A stretch of DNA of 6,773 nucleotides from Gammaproteobacteria bacterium (GCA_018820745.1 JAHJNP010000296.1:1-6773); one strand, 5' to 3'; positions 1-6,475 are shown, counted from the stretch's first letter. Numbers and translations are program-made. The notes: generated from the letters alone by a model not told the origin.

Positions 1-98
1 AGCGGATGCGACATGGCCTTCATTGCACGCGAGGCCTGCTCGATGTGCTCGTCCTTGTCCATGAGATCCACTTCGTCCCAATCAGCTGCCATATTCAT
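1..98 (-). CDS. ArsR/SmtB-family transcriptional regulator, N-terminal fragment
   Basis: This is the start of a minus-strand gene cut by the left edge; 32 full codons are visible. The encoded protein starts MNMAADWDEVDLMDKDEHIE and then has an alanine/methionine-rich helix ending in KAMSHP, with the next codon beginning CT (Leu). An N-terminal helix followed by K-A-(M/L)-S-H-P-L is the hallmark entry into the winged-helix domain of ArsR/SmtB repressors, which usually continues R-L-x-I-L. The start could be the ATG at 98-96 or the one at 92-90. GAGG lies 2 nt before the first and 8 nt before the second, so the second is better placed for GAGG, while AGGA 8 nt before the first also works. The ligand cannot be judged because the sensing residues lie outside the window. 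It is divergent from gpmI, so it may regulate itself from the shared intergenic region. The family call rests on a short segment. Confidence 0.72.
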   Translation of the reverse strand, partial: MNMAADWDEVDLMDKDEHIEQASRAMKAMSHP

Positions 99-141
99 AA
101 CCTCGGTCCTGTTCGTGTAGTACCCTCACGCGGTCAGGTTC

Positions 142-157
142 CAGGTGGAAACACCTG
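142..157. repeat. Short inverted repeat with a 4-nt loop in the divergent intergenic region
   Basis: The arms caggtg and cacctg are perfectly complementary and separated by gaaa. A plus-strand transcript would have a GNRA-type loop. The repeat lies in the 5' leader side of the minus-strand ArsR gene, about 44 bp upstream of its start. There is no T-run on either side, so it is not an intrinsic terminator. It could be an operator half-site pair for the regulator or simply chance. The arms are seen directly; any function is inference. Confidence 0.35.
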
Positions 158-174
158 CCGCGCACGGCATTTTT

Positions 175-190
175 CGGGCAATATTGCACG
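175..190. promoter_or_regulatory. Candidate operator palindrome between arsR-like gene and gpmI
   Basis: The core gcaatattgc (178-187) is a perfect 10-bp palindrome. One mismatched pair (177/188) followed by two more complementary pairs extends it to 16 bp with 14 symmetric positions. ArsR-family repressors typically bind AT-centred imperfect palindromes near their own promoters, and this one sits between the divergent regulator and gpmI. It overlaps or abuts the candidate -35 region for gpmI. The symmetry is seen; binding by the neighbouring regulator is inferred. Confidence 0.3.
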
Positions 191-221
191 TTGCGTATAG
201 ATTAGAAATCACGCATATATT
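191..221 (+). promoter_or_regulatory. Weak candidate sigma-70 promoter for gpmI
   Basis: TATATT at 216-221 matches five of six -10 consensus positions and lies in an AT-rich stretch. The only nearby -35-like element is TTGCGT at 191-196, which matches three of six, at a spacing of 19 bp. That is longer than the usual 16-18 bp. A start near 228 would give a leader of about 40 nt. The AT-richness of 196-265 against GC-rich surroundings supports a promoter somewhere here, but the exact boxes are uncertain. Confidence 0.25.
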
Positions 222-265
222 AAAATGATCCCACAAAAACGAGTCAGGTTATTTAAATATTTTTC

Positions 266-1807
266 ATGAAGACCTTGCCGGTTCTCCTCATCATTCTCGA
301 CGGTTTTGGTTGCCGTGCGGAACGCGCCGACAATGCAATCGCCCAAGCCAGCAAGCCTAACTGGGATCGGCTGTGGAAGCACCATCCGCACACGCTCATC
401 CACGCGTCGGAATCTGAAGTGGGCCTGCCCAAGGGGCAAATGGGCAACTCCGAGGTGGGGCACCTGAACATCGGCGCGGGGCGGGTGGTGTACCAGGAGT
501 TCACCCGCATCGACCGCGCCATCGAATCCGGCTACTTCTATAGCAATCCGGCCCTGCTGAACGCCGTGCATCTGGCGCGCGACAACGGCAAGACCCTGCA
601 CGTGCTGGGCCTGCTGTCGGACGGCGGGGTACATAGCCATGAGCTGCACTTCCACGCGCTGCTCGATCTGGCGGTGCGCGAAGGGCTGAACAAGGTGTGC
701 CTGCATGTTTTCCTGGATGGCCGCGACACGCCGCCGAAAAGTGCCGAGGTCTATTTGCGTCGCCTCAACGAAAAGATCGAACAGACCGGCGTCGGCCATA
801 TCGCATCGATGATCGGCCGCTACTACGCGATGGATCGCGAGCGCCGCTGGCAGAGGGTCAAATCGGCCTATGACCTGCTGACCCAGGGGCGCGCCGAGTT
901 CCTTGCGGACAATCCGCAGGCCGGGCTGGAGGCCGCCTACGCGCGCGGCGAAACCGACGAATTCGTCAAAGCCACGGCGATCCTGCCGCCGGACGGCAAG
1001 CCGGTGAAAATGGAAGACGGCGATTCGGTGATCTTCCTCAACTTCCGCTCCGACCGTGCGCGCCAGCTGTCGCGGCCGTTCATCGAGCGTGATTTCAGCG
1101 AGTTCGAACGTGAAGTCACGCCGCGCCTGGCCACCTACTGCACGCTGACCGGCTACAGCGACGACTTTGCCGTGTCGGTGGCATTTCCGCCCGAGCGCAT
1201 CAAGAACGGCCTGGGCGAACACATCGCCAAACTCGGCTTGCGCCAGCTGCGCATCGCCGAGACCGAGAAATATCCGCACGTCACCTTTTTCTTCAACGGC
1301 GGCGAGGAAGTCTCTTTCCCTGGCGAAGACCGGGTGCTGGTGCCGTCGCCCGACGTCGCGACCTACGACCTGAAGCCCGAAATGAGCGCCTTCGAGGTGA
1401 CCGAAAAATTGGTCGCCGCGATCGAGAGCAAGCAATATGACGTCATCGTCTGCAACTATGCCAACCCGGACATGGTCGGGCACACTGGCGATCTGCAGGC
1501 GGCCATCAAGGCAATCGAAACGGTGGACACCTGCCTCGGCCGGGTGGTGGAAGCCCAACTGGCGCGCGGCGGTGAAGTGCTGGTGACCGCCGACCACGGC
1601 AATGCCGAATTGATGCGCGATATCGAAACCGGTCAGGCGCACACCGCGCACACCCTGAACCTGGTGCCGTTGATCTACGTGGGGCAGCGCCCGGCCACCC
1701 TGGCGGAAACCGGGGCGCTCGAAGACATCAGCCCGACCCTGCTGAAAATGATGGGCTTGTCAGCTCCCCCCGAAATGACCGGTGAGGCCCTCGTTCAGTT
1801 TGAGTAA
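266..1807 (+). CDS. gpmI: 2,3-bisphosphoglycerate-independent phosphoglycerate mutase
   Basis: A 513-aa cytosolic enzyme that interconverts 3- and 2-phosphoglycerate in glycolysis and gluconeogenesis, using a phosphoserine intermediate and two Mn ions. Its length is typical of the family (about 510 aa). Asp12 in LDGFG is an N-terminal metal ligand. The signature MGNSEVGH contains the catalytic Ser62, followed by NIGAGRVV. The 2-phosphoglycerate-binding inserted domain spans roughly residues 75-300 and includes FLDGRDTPP and RYYAMDRERRW. The C-terminal metal ligands are in NPDMVGH (Asp402, His406), TADHGNAE (Asp443, His444) and the QAHTAHT segment (His459 or His462). The ATG at 266 is the only possible start, because an in-frame TAA lies four codons upstream at 254-256. 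No Shine-Dalgarno is visible: the 15 bases before the ATG are almost all A and T. It is probably the first gene of an operon with envC and ctpA, an order also known in pseudomonads. No missing residues. Confidence 0.97.
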   Translation: MKTLPVLLIILDGFGCRAERADNAIAQASKPNWDRLWKHHPHTLIHASESEVGLPKGQMGNSEVGHLNIGAGRVVYQEFTRIDRAIESGYFYSNPALLNAVHLARDNGKTLHVLGLLSDGGVHSHELHFHALLDLAVREGLNKVCLHVFLDGRDTPPKSAEVYLRRLNEKIEQTGVGHIASMIGRYYAMDRERRWQRVKSAYDLLTQGRAEFLADNPQAGLEAAYARGETDEFVKATAILPPDGKPVKMEDGDSVIFLNFRSDRARQLSRPFIERDFSEFEREVTPRLATYCTLTGYSDDFAVSVAFPPERIKNGLGEHIAKLGLRQLRIAETEKYPHVTFFFNGGEEVSFPGEDRVLVPSPDVATYDLKPEMSAFEVTEKLVAAIESKQYDVIVCNYANPDMVGHTGDLQAAIKAIETVDTCLGRVVEAQLARGGEVLVTADHGNAELMRDIETGQAHTAHTLNLVPLIYVGQRPATLAETGALEDISPTLLKMMGLSAPPEMTGEALVQFE

Positions 1808-1837
1808 ACAAGGTGCAGTTCGGGTAAGCTCATCAGG

Positions 1838-3088
1838 GTGAACTTCAGATCATTTCTTGTCCTGCTGGCACTGATCTGGCCGCTCTGCGTCAGCGCCAAC
1901 CAGGCCGATCGCAAGCAATCCGAACTCGGCGCCCTCAAGCAGCGCCTGCAAACCCTGCAAAAGGAGTTTCGCAACACGCAGGCGAACCGTCGGGAAGCGG
2001 CCGACGAACTGCGCCAATCCGAGCGTGCGATCAGTGGTGCGGTGCGCCAGTTGCGCCAACTGGATGACGAACGCCAGCGTGCCCAGACTGATTTGCAGGC
2101 GCTGAGACAACAGGCTGACGCGACCGAGGCGCGCATCCGCCAGCAGCAGGCCCGCCTCGCCCAGGCGCTCAAGGCCGCCTACCGGCGTGGGCAGGGCGAT
2201 GCGCTCAAACTCATCCTCAACGGTGCCGACCCCAACCAGGCCGCGCGCGATCTGCGTTATCTGACGCACCTGTCGCGTGCCCAGCATGAGGCGATCGAGG
2301 TTCTGCGGGCCGATCTGGCGCAGTTGGCCGCGCTGCAACAGCAAACCGAACAAAAAACGGCCGAATTGACCCAGCTGCAGATGGATCGCGAAGCCGAGCA
2401 AAAGAAACTGCTGGCCGACAAGCGCGCACGCGAACAGGTCCTGCAAAAACTGTCGGTGCAAATCCGGAAGCAGCAGCGCGAAATTTCCAACCTCAAGCGC
2501 GACGAGCGCAGCCTGACGCAACTGGTTCAGCGCCTGAATCGGCTGATGGCGCAGCAGGCGGCGCGTGAAGCGGCGCGCGCACGTGCCGCACAGCAGGCGC
2601 AAAAAAACCAGAAAACCGAGAAGGGCGCGGCCAGCCAGCCGCGTCGTGGCTGGGGCGTCAACACCGAAACACCGGTGGCGTTTCGCTCCGACAAGCCATT
2701 TTCAGGTTTGAAAGGCTCGCTGCGGCTACCGGTCGCCGGGGAACTGATGAACCGCTTCGGCGCTCAGAGGGAAGGCGGCGGCTTGAGTTGGAAAGGCCTG
2801 TTCATTCGTGCGGCTGAGGGCTCGGCGGTGAAGGCGATCGCTGCCGGGCAGGTGGTGTTTTCCGAGTGGCTGCGCGGCTTTGGCAACCTCATCATTGTCG
2901 ACCACGGCGAGGGGTATATGAGCCTGTACAGCAATAATGAAAGTCTGTATAAGCAGGTGGGTGAACGCGTCCAGCCCGGCGACCCCATTGCCACGGTCGG
3001 CAACAGCGGCGGCCAGCCCGACACCGGCCTGTATTTTGAAATGCGGCATCAAAGCCGTCCTGTTAATCCCCTCCTGTGGGTGAAGTGA
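1838..3088 (+). CDS. envC: EnvC-like murein hydrolase activator (degenerate LytM/M23 domain)
   Basis: A 416-aa periplasmic coiled-coil protein that in well-studied relatives activates the AmiA/AmiB amidases at the division septum. Residues 1-20 form a signal peptide (FLVLLALIWPL core, likely cleavage after CVSA). Residues about 22-115 and 145-255 are long Gln/Arg/Ala-rich coiled coils, separated by YRRGQGDALKLILNGADP (115-132), a segment typical of EnvC. A basic, Gln-rich linker leads to a LytM domain at about 295-416, starting RLPVAGELMNRFG. The zinc ligands of active M23 peptidases are replaced: the HxGxD position reads WKGLF (318-322), the Y-x-H position reads YSNN, and HxH reads GLYFE (397-401). 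It should therefore activate rather than cleave, as EnvC does. The start is GTG at 1838, the only start codon between the in-frame gpmI stop and the signal peptide; AGG directly abuts it, so initiation looks weak. The gene is 30 bp after gpmI and 1 bp before ctpA. Confidence 0.9.
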   Translation: MNFRSFLVLLALIWPLCVSANQADRKQSELGALKQRLQTLQKEFRNTQANRREAADELRQSERAISGAVRQLRQLDDERQRAQTDLQALRQQADATEARIRQQQARLAQALKAAYRRGQGDALKLILNGADPNQAARDLRYLTHLSRAQHEAIEVLRADLAQLAALQQQTEQKTAELTQLQMDREAEQKKLLADKRAREQVLQKLSVQIRKQQREISNLKRDERSLTQLVQRLNRLMAQQAAREAARARAAQQAQKNQKTEKGAASQPRRGWGVNTETPVAFRSDKPFSGLKGSLRLPVAGELMNRFGAQREGGGLSWKGLFIRAAEGSAVKAIAAGQVVFSEWLRGFGNLIIVDHGEGYMSLYSNNESLYKQVGERVQPGDPIATVGNSGGQPDTGLYFEMRHQSRPVNPLLWVK

Positions 3089-3089
3089 G

Positions 3090-4505
3090 ATGAAACAAAA
3101 GGCGAAATTCATACTCGTCGGTCTGGCCGGCTTGCTGGCCGGCGCAGCACTGACGGTCAACCTGTCGGCGATCGCTGACAAGGACGCGGCGACCGCGCTG
3201 CCGGTCGAGGAACTGCGCGCCTTTACCGATGTGTTTGCCCGTATCAAGAACGATTACGTCGAGCCGGTCGAAGACAAGAAACTCATTACCGAGGCGATCA
3301 CCGGCATGCTGACCGGGCTCGATCCGCACTCGGCGTATCTGGATGCCGAGGGGTTCAAGGATCTGCAGGTCGGCACCCAGGGCGAGTTCGGCGGCCTCGG
3401 CATCGAAGTCGGCATGGAAGACGGCTTCGTCAAGGTCGTCTCGCCGATCGAGGATACGCCCGCCTTCAAGGCCGGGGTCAAGCCCGGTGACCTGATCATC
3501 AAGCTCGACGATACGCCGGTGAAAGGCATGACGCTGAACGATGCGGTGAAGCGGATGCGCGGCAAGCCGGGGACGAGCATCAAGCTCACCATCGCGCGCA
3601 AGGGCGTGTCCCTGCCCATTGTGGTGACCCTGACCCGTGCGGTCATCAAGATTCGCAGCGTCAAGTCCACGCTGGTCGACCCCGGCTATGGTTACGTGCG
3701 CGTAACGCAGTTTCAGGAACACACTGGCGAACTGCTGGCCGAGGCATTGAACAATCTCTACAAGGACAACAAGGCGCCGCTCAAGGGTCTGATTCTGGAC
3801 CTGCGCAATGATCCGGGCGGCTTATTGAATGGCGCGGTCGCGGTGACCGCGGCGTTCGTCAAGCCCGACAGCCTGGTGGTGTATACCGAGGGGCGTAGCG
3901 AAGACGCCAAGATGCGGCTGACCGCCAGCCGTGAGCATTACCTGCGTCCGATGCAGGCCGATTATCTGAAAAACCTGCCGGAGGGTGTGAAGAGCGTGCC
4001 CATCGTGGTGCTGGTCAACATGGGATCGGCCTCGGCATCCGAAATCGTCGCGGGTGCGCTGCAGGATCACAAGCGTGCGATCATCATGGGCACCCGCACC
4101 TTCGGCAAGGGTTCGGTGCAGACCATTCTGCCGATCGGCAACGGCACGGCGATCAAGCTCACCACCGCGCGCTACTACACGCCGAACGGACGCTCCATCC
4201 AGGCCAAGGGCATCGAGCCCGACATCGTGGTGGAAGACCCGGCAATGCCGGAATCGGAGAATGGTTTCGGCCTTCGCGAAGCCGACCTCGACAAGCACCT
4301 GGTCAATCCTGCCGGCGACGAGCCCGCCACGACGGACAGGCCGGATGACGTCATCAAGGCGCCGCCGGCGGACAAGCCGGGCATGAACGGCGAGGACAAA
4401 AAGCCGGTAGCGCTGGAGCCGGGCGAAATCGTCTCGAAGAACGATTTCCAGATGAATCAGGCACTGAACCTGCTGAAAGGCCTGCAGATTATGCAGGGCC
4501 GCTGA
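3090..4505 (+). CDS. ctpA: Carboxyl-terminal processing protease, S41 family (CtpA/Prc type)
   Basis: A 471-aa exported serine protease that degrades or trims periplasmic proteins from their C-termini. Residues 7-26 are a hydrophobic signal or anchor segment (ILVGLAGLLAGAALTV core). A short helical region (FTDVFARIKNDYVEPV, TGLDPHSAYL) leads into a PDZ domain at about 95-185, with GGLGIEV and the GVKPGDLI segment. The S41 catalytic core follows: LILDLRNDPGG (235-244), catalytic Ser315 in MGSASASEIVAGAL and Lys340 in TFGKGSVQT, with Gln344 four residues on. The 25-residue Ser-Lys spacing is that of known C-terminal processing proteases. The tail 405-445 is rich in Asp, Pro and Lys and looks disordered. 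The ATG lies 1 bp after the envC stop, so translation is probably coupled. In Pseudomonas aeruginosa a CtpA protease degrades peptidoglycan cross-link hydrolases; a similar role here, beside envC, is inference. Confidence 0.95.
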   Translation: MKQKAKFILVGLAGLLAGAALTVNLSAIADKDAATALPVEELRAFTDVFARIKNDYVEPVEDKKLITEAITGMLTGLDPHSAYLDAEGFKDLQVGTQGEFGGLGIEVGMEDGFVKVVSPIEDTPAFKAGVKPGDLIIKLDDTPVKGMTLNDAVKRMRGKPGTSIKLTIARKGVSLPIVVTLTRAVIKIRSVKSTLVDPGYGYVRVTQFQEHTGELLAEALNNLYKDNKAPLKGLILDLRNDPGGLLNGAVAVTAAFVKPDSLVVYTEGRSEDAKMRLTASREHYLRPMQADYLKNLPEGVKSVPIVVLVNMGSASASEIVAGALQDHKRAIIMGTRTFGKGSVQTILPIGNGTAIKLTTARYYTPNGRSIQAKGIEPDIVVEDPAMPESENGFGLREADLDKHLVNPAGDEPATTDRPDDVIKAPPADKPGMNGEDKKPVALEPGEIVSKNDFQMNQALNLLKGLQIMQGR

Positions 4506-4511
4506 TCGATT

Positions 4512-4540
4512 GTGCTGTGGCTGTGACGCAGCCACAGCAC
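4512..4540. repeat. Perfect 12-bp inverted repeat after ctpA
   Basis: The arms gtgctgtggctg (4512-4523) and cagccacagcac (4529-4540) are fully complementary, with a 5-nt spacer tgacg. The hairpin begins 7 bp after the ctpA stop codon. There is no T-run after it on either strand, so it is not a classical intrinsic terminator. It could cap the 3' end of the gpmI-envC-ctpA message, act as a weak terminator helped by Rho, or be an operator. The right arm lies where a -35 box for the downstream -10 would fall. The pairing is seen directly; the role is inferred. Confidence 0.75.
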
Positions 4541-4552
4541 CAACGGCAGCGC

Positions 4553-4558
4553 TATACT
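4553..4558 (+). promoter_or_regulatory. Candidate -10 box for the small HMA-like gene and moeB
   Basis: TATACT matches five of six bases of the sigma-70 -10 consensus and lies 25 bp before the next start codon. At a 16-18 bp spacing the -35 would fall within 4529-4536, inside the right arm of the inverted repeat, where no TTGACA-like sequence is present. If real, the promoter would be weak or activator-dependent and would drive the two-gene unit downstream. Confidence 0.35.
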
Positions 4559-4583
4559 GCAAACTCTGTCTGACAGGTGTGCC

Positions 4584-4979
4584 ATGCGCCCGTGTGACCT
4601 CGAAAAATTCCGCGAAATCGTTTTCCATGACTTGCCGGCCGGGCAGGCGGAACGCGCGCTGATTCTGCTCGAAGGACTGGATGGCCTGGTGGTGACGGTC
4701 GGTCCGCAAGACAACTGCCTGCTGGTGCGTTACCACATCTGCGAATACACCCTGGAAGGCCTGGAAATGGCGCTGGCGAGTCAGGGCTTCCATCTCGACA
4801 ACAGCCTGCTCAGCAAGCTCAGGCGCGCGCTGGCCTACTTTAGCGAGAGCGTGCAGCGGCGTAACGTCGCGGCCGACGAACCCGACATCAAATCCCAGCA
4901 GGCCTTCATCAATGTCTATGAGCGCCATTTGCATGGCGACCGTGACGACACGCCGGAAGAGTGGCGCGGCTATAAATAA
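4584..4979 (+). CDS. Conserved-looking small protein with a probable HMA-like ferredoxin fold, no CxxC
   Basis: A 131-aa, probably cytosolic protein that I do not recognise by name; no signal peptide or membrane segment. Residues 10-72 fit a beta-alpha-beta-beta-alpha-beta pattern: strand EIVFHDL, helix GQAERALILLEGL, strand GLVVTVG, strand NCLLVRYHI, helix TLEGLEMALASQ, strand GFHLD. This resembles heavy-metal-associated (HMA) domains, but the metal-binding CxxC normally found in the first loop is absent (that loop reads HDLPAG); the only cysteines are 4, 45 and 53, none paired as CxxC. Residues 75-115 appear to be two helices, and the tail is charged and ends EEWRGYK. The start is supported by AGG 6 nt before the ATG. 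The gene lies 15 bp before moeB, so the two are likely co-expressed. It does not end in Gly-Gly, so it is not an evident sulfur-carrier partner. The gene is well supported; the fold is inferred from pattern alone. Confidence 0.82.
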   Translation: MRPCDLEKFREIVFHDLPAGQAERALILLEGLDGLVVTVGPQDNCLLVRYHICEYTLEGLEMALASQGFHLDNSLLSKLRRALAYFSESVQRRNVAADEPDIKSQQAFINVYERHLHGDRDDTPEEWRGYK

Positions 4980-4994
4980 CGCTTCGGCGCCCCC

Positions 4995-5765
4995 ATGGAA
5001 CTGACCGACGACCTGCTGCTGCGCTACAGCCGACATATCCTGTTGCCGGAAATCGGCGTGGCCGGGCAGGCCCGCATTTGCGACGCAGCGGTCCTGGTCG
5101 TCGGCGCTGGCGGGCTGGGATGCCCGGTGGCGCTGTATCTGGGCGCGGCGGGGGTCGGGCGGCTGGTGCTGGCGGACGGCGATACCGTCGATCTCACCAA
5201 TTTGCAGCGCCAGATTGGCCATTCAACGGCGGCGATCGGCGAGAACAAGGCCGATTCGCTGGCACGCAGCGTGCGCGCCATCAACCCGGCAATCGACGTG
5301 CAGCCGATGGCTCAAGCGCTGGCGAACGCCGCCTTGCTTGAGGCGGTGGCAGCGGTCGATCTGGTGGTCGATGCATCGGACAACTTCGCCACCCGGCATG
5401 CCGTCAACCGCGCCTGCGTGGCATTGGGCAAGCCCCTGGTGTCGGGTGCGGCGATCGGGTTTTCCGGACAACTGGCGGTTTTTGATTCCGGCCGCGCCAA
5501 CAGTCCCTGCTATCACTGCCTGTTCCCTGATCACGCGGATGAGCCAGAATTGCGTTGCGCCGAGGCGGGCGGGTTTTCGCCGCTGGTCGGCGTCATCGGC
5601 GCGATGCAGGCGCTGGAAGCGCTGAAATATCTGGCCCGGGCGGGCGAACCCCTGATCGGCCGGCTGCTGCTGTGGGATGGCCTGCAGACCGACGCCCGCG
5701 TGATGAAAGTGCCGCGCGACCCGGCCTGCCCGGTGTGCGGGCAAGGCGCCGTTCAGGCGGGGTGA
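4995..5765 (+). CDS. moeB: MoeB/ThiF-type E1-like adenylyltransferase
   Basis: A 256-aa cytosolic enzyme of the HesA/MoeB/ThiF family. Members adenylate the C-terminal glycine of a ubiquitin-like sulfur carrier (MoaD for molybdenum cofactor, ThiS for thiamine). The family opening LLRYSRHILLPEIG is at 8-21. The ATP-binding loop GAGGLG is at 37-42, then LADGDTVDLTNLQRQIGH (59-76). DASDN is at 126-130 and PLVSGAAIGFSGQLAVF at 147-163. Four zinc cysteines form CYHC (172, 175) and CPVC (245, 248). Cys188 in RCAEAG corresponds to the region of the reactive cysteine. SGAAI favours MoeB, while GFSGQ is more ThiF-like, so the carrier partner is not settled; no MoaD or ThiS gene is in the window. The ATG at 4995 fits the family N-terminus, but the leader is C-rich with no Shine-Dalgarno, suggesting coupling to the gene 15 bp upstream. 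Its 3' end overlaps the convergent slmA by 13 bp. Confidence 0.92.
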   Translation: MELTDDLLLRYSRHILLPEIGVAGQARICDAAVLVVGAGGLGCPVALYLGAAGVGRLVLADGDTVDLTNLQRQIGHSTAAIGENKADSLARSVRAINPAIDVQPMAQALANAALLEAVAAVDLVVDASDNFATRHAVNRACVALGKPLVSGAAIGFSGQLAVFDSGRANSPCYHCLFPDHADEPELRCAEAGGFSPLVGVIGAMQALEALKYLARAGEPLIGRLLLWDGLQTDARVMKVPRDPACPVCGQGAVQAG

Positions 5766-6337
5766 ACGCCCAGCAGGCGTGACAGCAGCAATTCGATGTC
5801 GCCGCCAGGGGGGCGGGTAAACCCGCTCTTGGCAAACTGGTGCCAGCGCCCCACCACCACGCATTGCAACAGGTTGGCCAGCGGCGCACTGAGTTCGGAC
5901 TGCCGGTCGCCGCAAAAGCGCAGGCATTGCCGCAACTGTGCCTCGATGCGGTCGTGCAGTTGATTGATGCGTTTTTGCAGTCGTTCGTTTTCATGCACCA
6001 GCGCGTCGCCGATCAGCACCCGCGTCATCCCCGGATTCTTCTCCGCAAAGTTCAGCAGCATGCCGAGGATGGCCTCGATCTGGGCGGCCGGCGACGGCGT
6101 GTCGGCCGTGATGCGCGCGATCAGCCCGAGCAGCGTCTGTTCGATGAATTCGATCAGGCCTTCGTACATCTGCGCCTTGCTGGCGAAATGGCGATACAGC
6201 GCCGCCTCAGACACGCCGACGCGTGCCGCCAGTGCCGCCGTGGTGATTTTTTCCGGTTTGGGTTCCTGCAGCATCGCAGCCAGCGTTTGCAGGATCTGCA
6301 AACGGCGCTCGCCGGGTTTCCTGGCTTCCCCTTCCAT
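5753..6337 (-). CDS. slmA: Nucleoid occlusion factor SlmA (TetR-family DNA-binding protein)
   Basis: A 194-aa protein that in Escherichia coli binds specific chromosomal sites and blocks FtsZ ring assembly over the nucleoid. Residues 10-25 form helix 1. The TetR helix-turn-helix is at 31-51: ITTAALAARVGVSEAALYRHF, listed here by its halves ITTAALAARV and GVSEAALYRHF. SlmA-specific stretches follow: SKAQMYEGLIEFIE (53-66), NPGMTRVLIGDAL (101-113) and RINQLHDRIEAQLRQ (123-137). These match the E. coli protein closely and separate it from generic TetR repressors. The length is close to the E. coli 198 aa, and nothing appears missing. The ATG start is supported by a strong ribosome-binding site 6 nt upstream. 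The stop codon lies inside the 3' end of moeB on the other strand. The gene follows the tRNA in the same direction with no terminator between, so it may be read from transcripts entering from rpoD, or from a promoter I cannot place. Confidence 0.93.
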   Translation of the reverse strand: MEGEARKPGERRLQILQTLAAMLQEPKPEKITTAALAARVGVSEAALYRHFASKAQMYEGLIEFIEQTLLGLIARITADTPSPAAQIEAILGMLLNFAEKNPGMTRVLIGDALVHENERLQKRINQLHDRIEAQLRQCLRFCGDRQSELSAPLANLLQCVVVGRWHQFAKSGFTRPPGGDIELLLSRLLGVHPA

Positions 6338-6343
6338 CAGTCA

Positions 6344-6350
6344 CTCCCCT
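6344..6350 (-). promoter_or_regulatory. Ribosome-binding site of slmA
   Basis: On the minus strand the sequence reads aggggag, then six bases, then the ATG of slmA. This is the clearest Shine-Dalgarno in the window and fixes the slmA start. A GATAAT at 6373-6368 on the same strand resembles a -10 box, but its -35 would fall in the CCA end of the tRNA, where there is no match. Confidence 0.7.
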
Positions 6351-6390
6351 TGTTTTTATGGGTGATGATTATCGCTGATGCTGGGTTAAA

Positions 6391-6467
<77 letters not shown>

Positions 6468-6475
6468 GGAAATTG

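Noticed and set aside
6..200. A 64-aa plus-strand open frame at the left edge
   Set aside because: It lies opposite the ArsR-type N-terminus and runs through the intergenic region, with no ribosome-binding site or family resemblance.
133..250. Direct repeat gtcaggtt at 133-140 and 243-250 flanking the intergenic region
   Set aside because: A single 8-bp repeat in this length is quite likely by chance, and the copies show no shared flanks.
209..1651. A 480-aa minus-strand open frame opposite gpmI
   Set aside because: It is antisense to a clearly functional enzyme, has a His/Arg/Gln-rich composition typical of the complement of GC-rich codons, and shows no recognisable domain.
3123..3143. Two copies of ctggccggc near the start of ctpA
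   Set aside because: They encode the repeated Leu-Ala-Gly of the signal segment and reflect codon use rather than a DNA element.
4584..4979. The small protein as a sulfur carrier (MoaD/ThiS-like) for the adjacent E1-like enzyme
   Set aside because: Its C-terminus is EEWRGYK rather than Gly-Gly, and it is longer than such carriers, with a helical extension.
3822..5222. A 466-aa minus-strand open frame spanning ctpA, the small gene and moeB
   Set aside because: It crosses three real plus-strand genes and their intergenic hairpin, and has no family motifs; it is a by-product of high GC codon use.
5813..5826. Inverted repeat gcgggt-aa-acccgc as a possible terminator for moeB
   Set aside because: The stem is short and the loop tight, only TCTT follows, and it lies within slmA codons; too weak to call.
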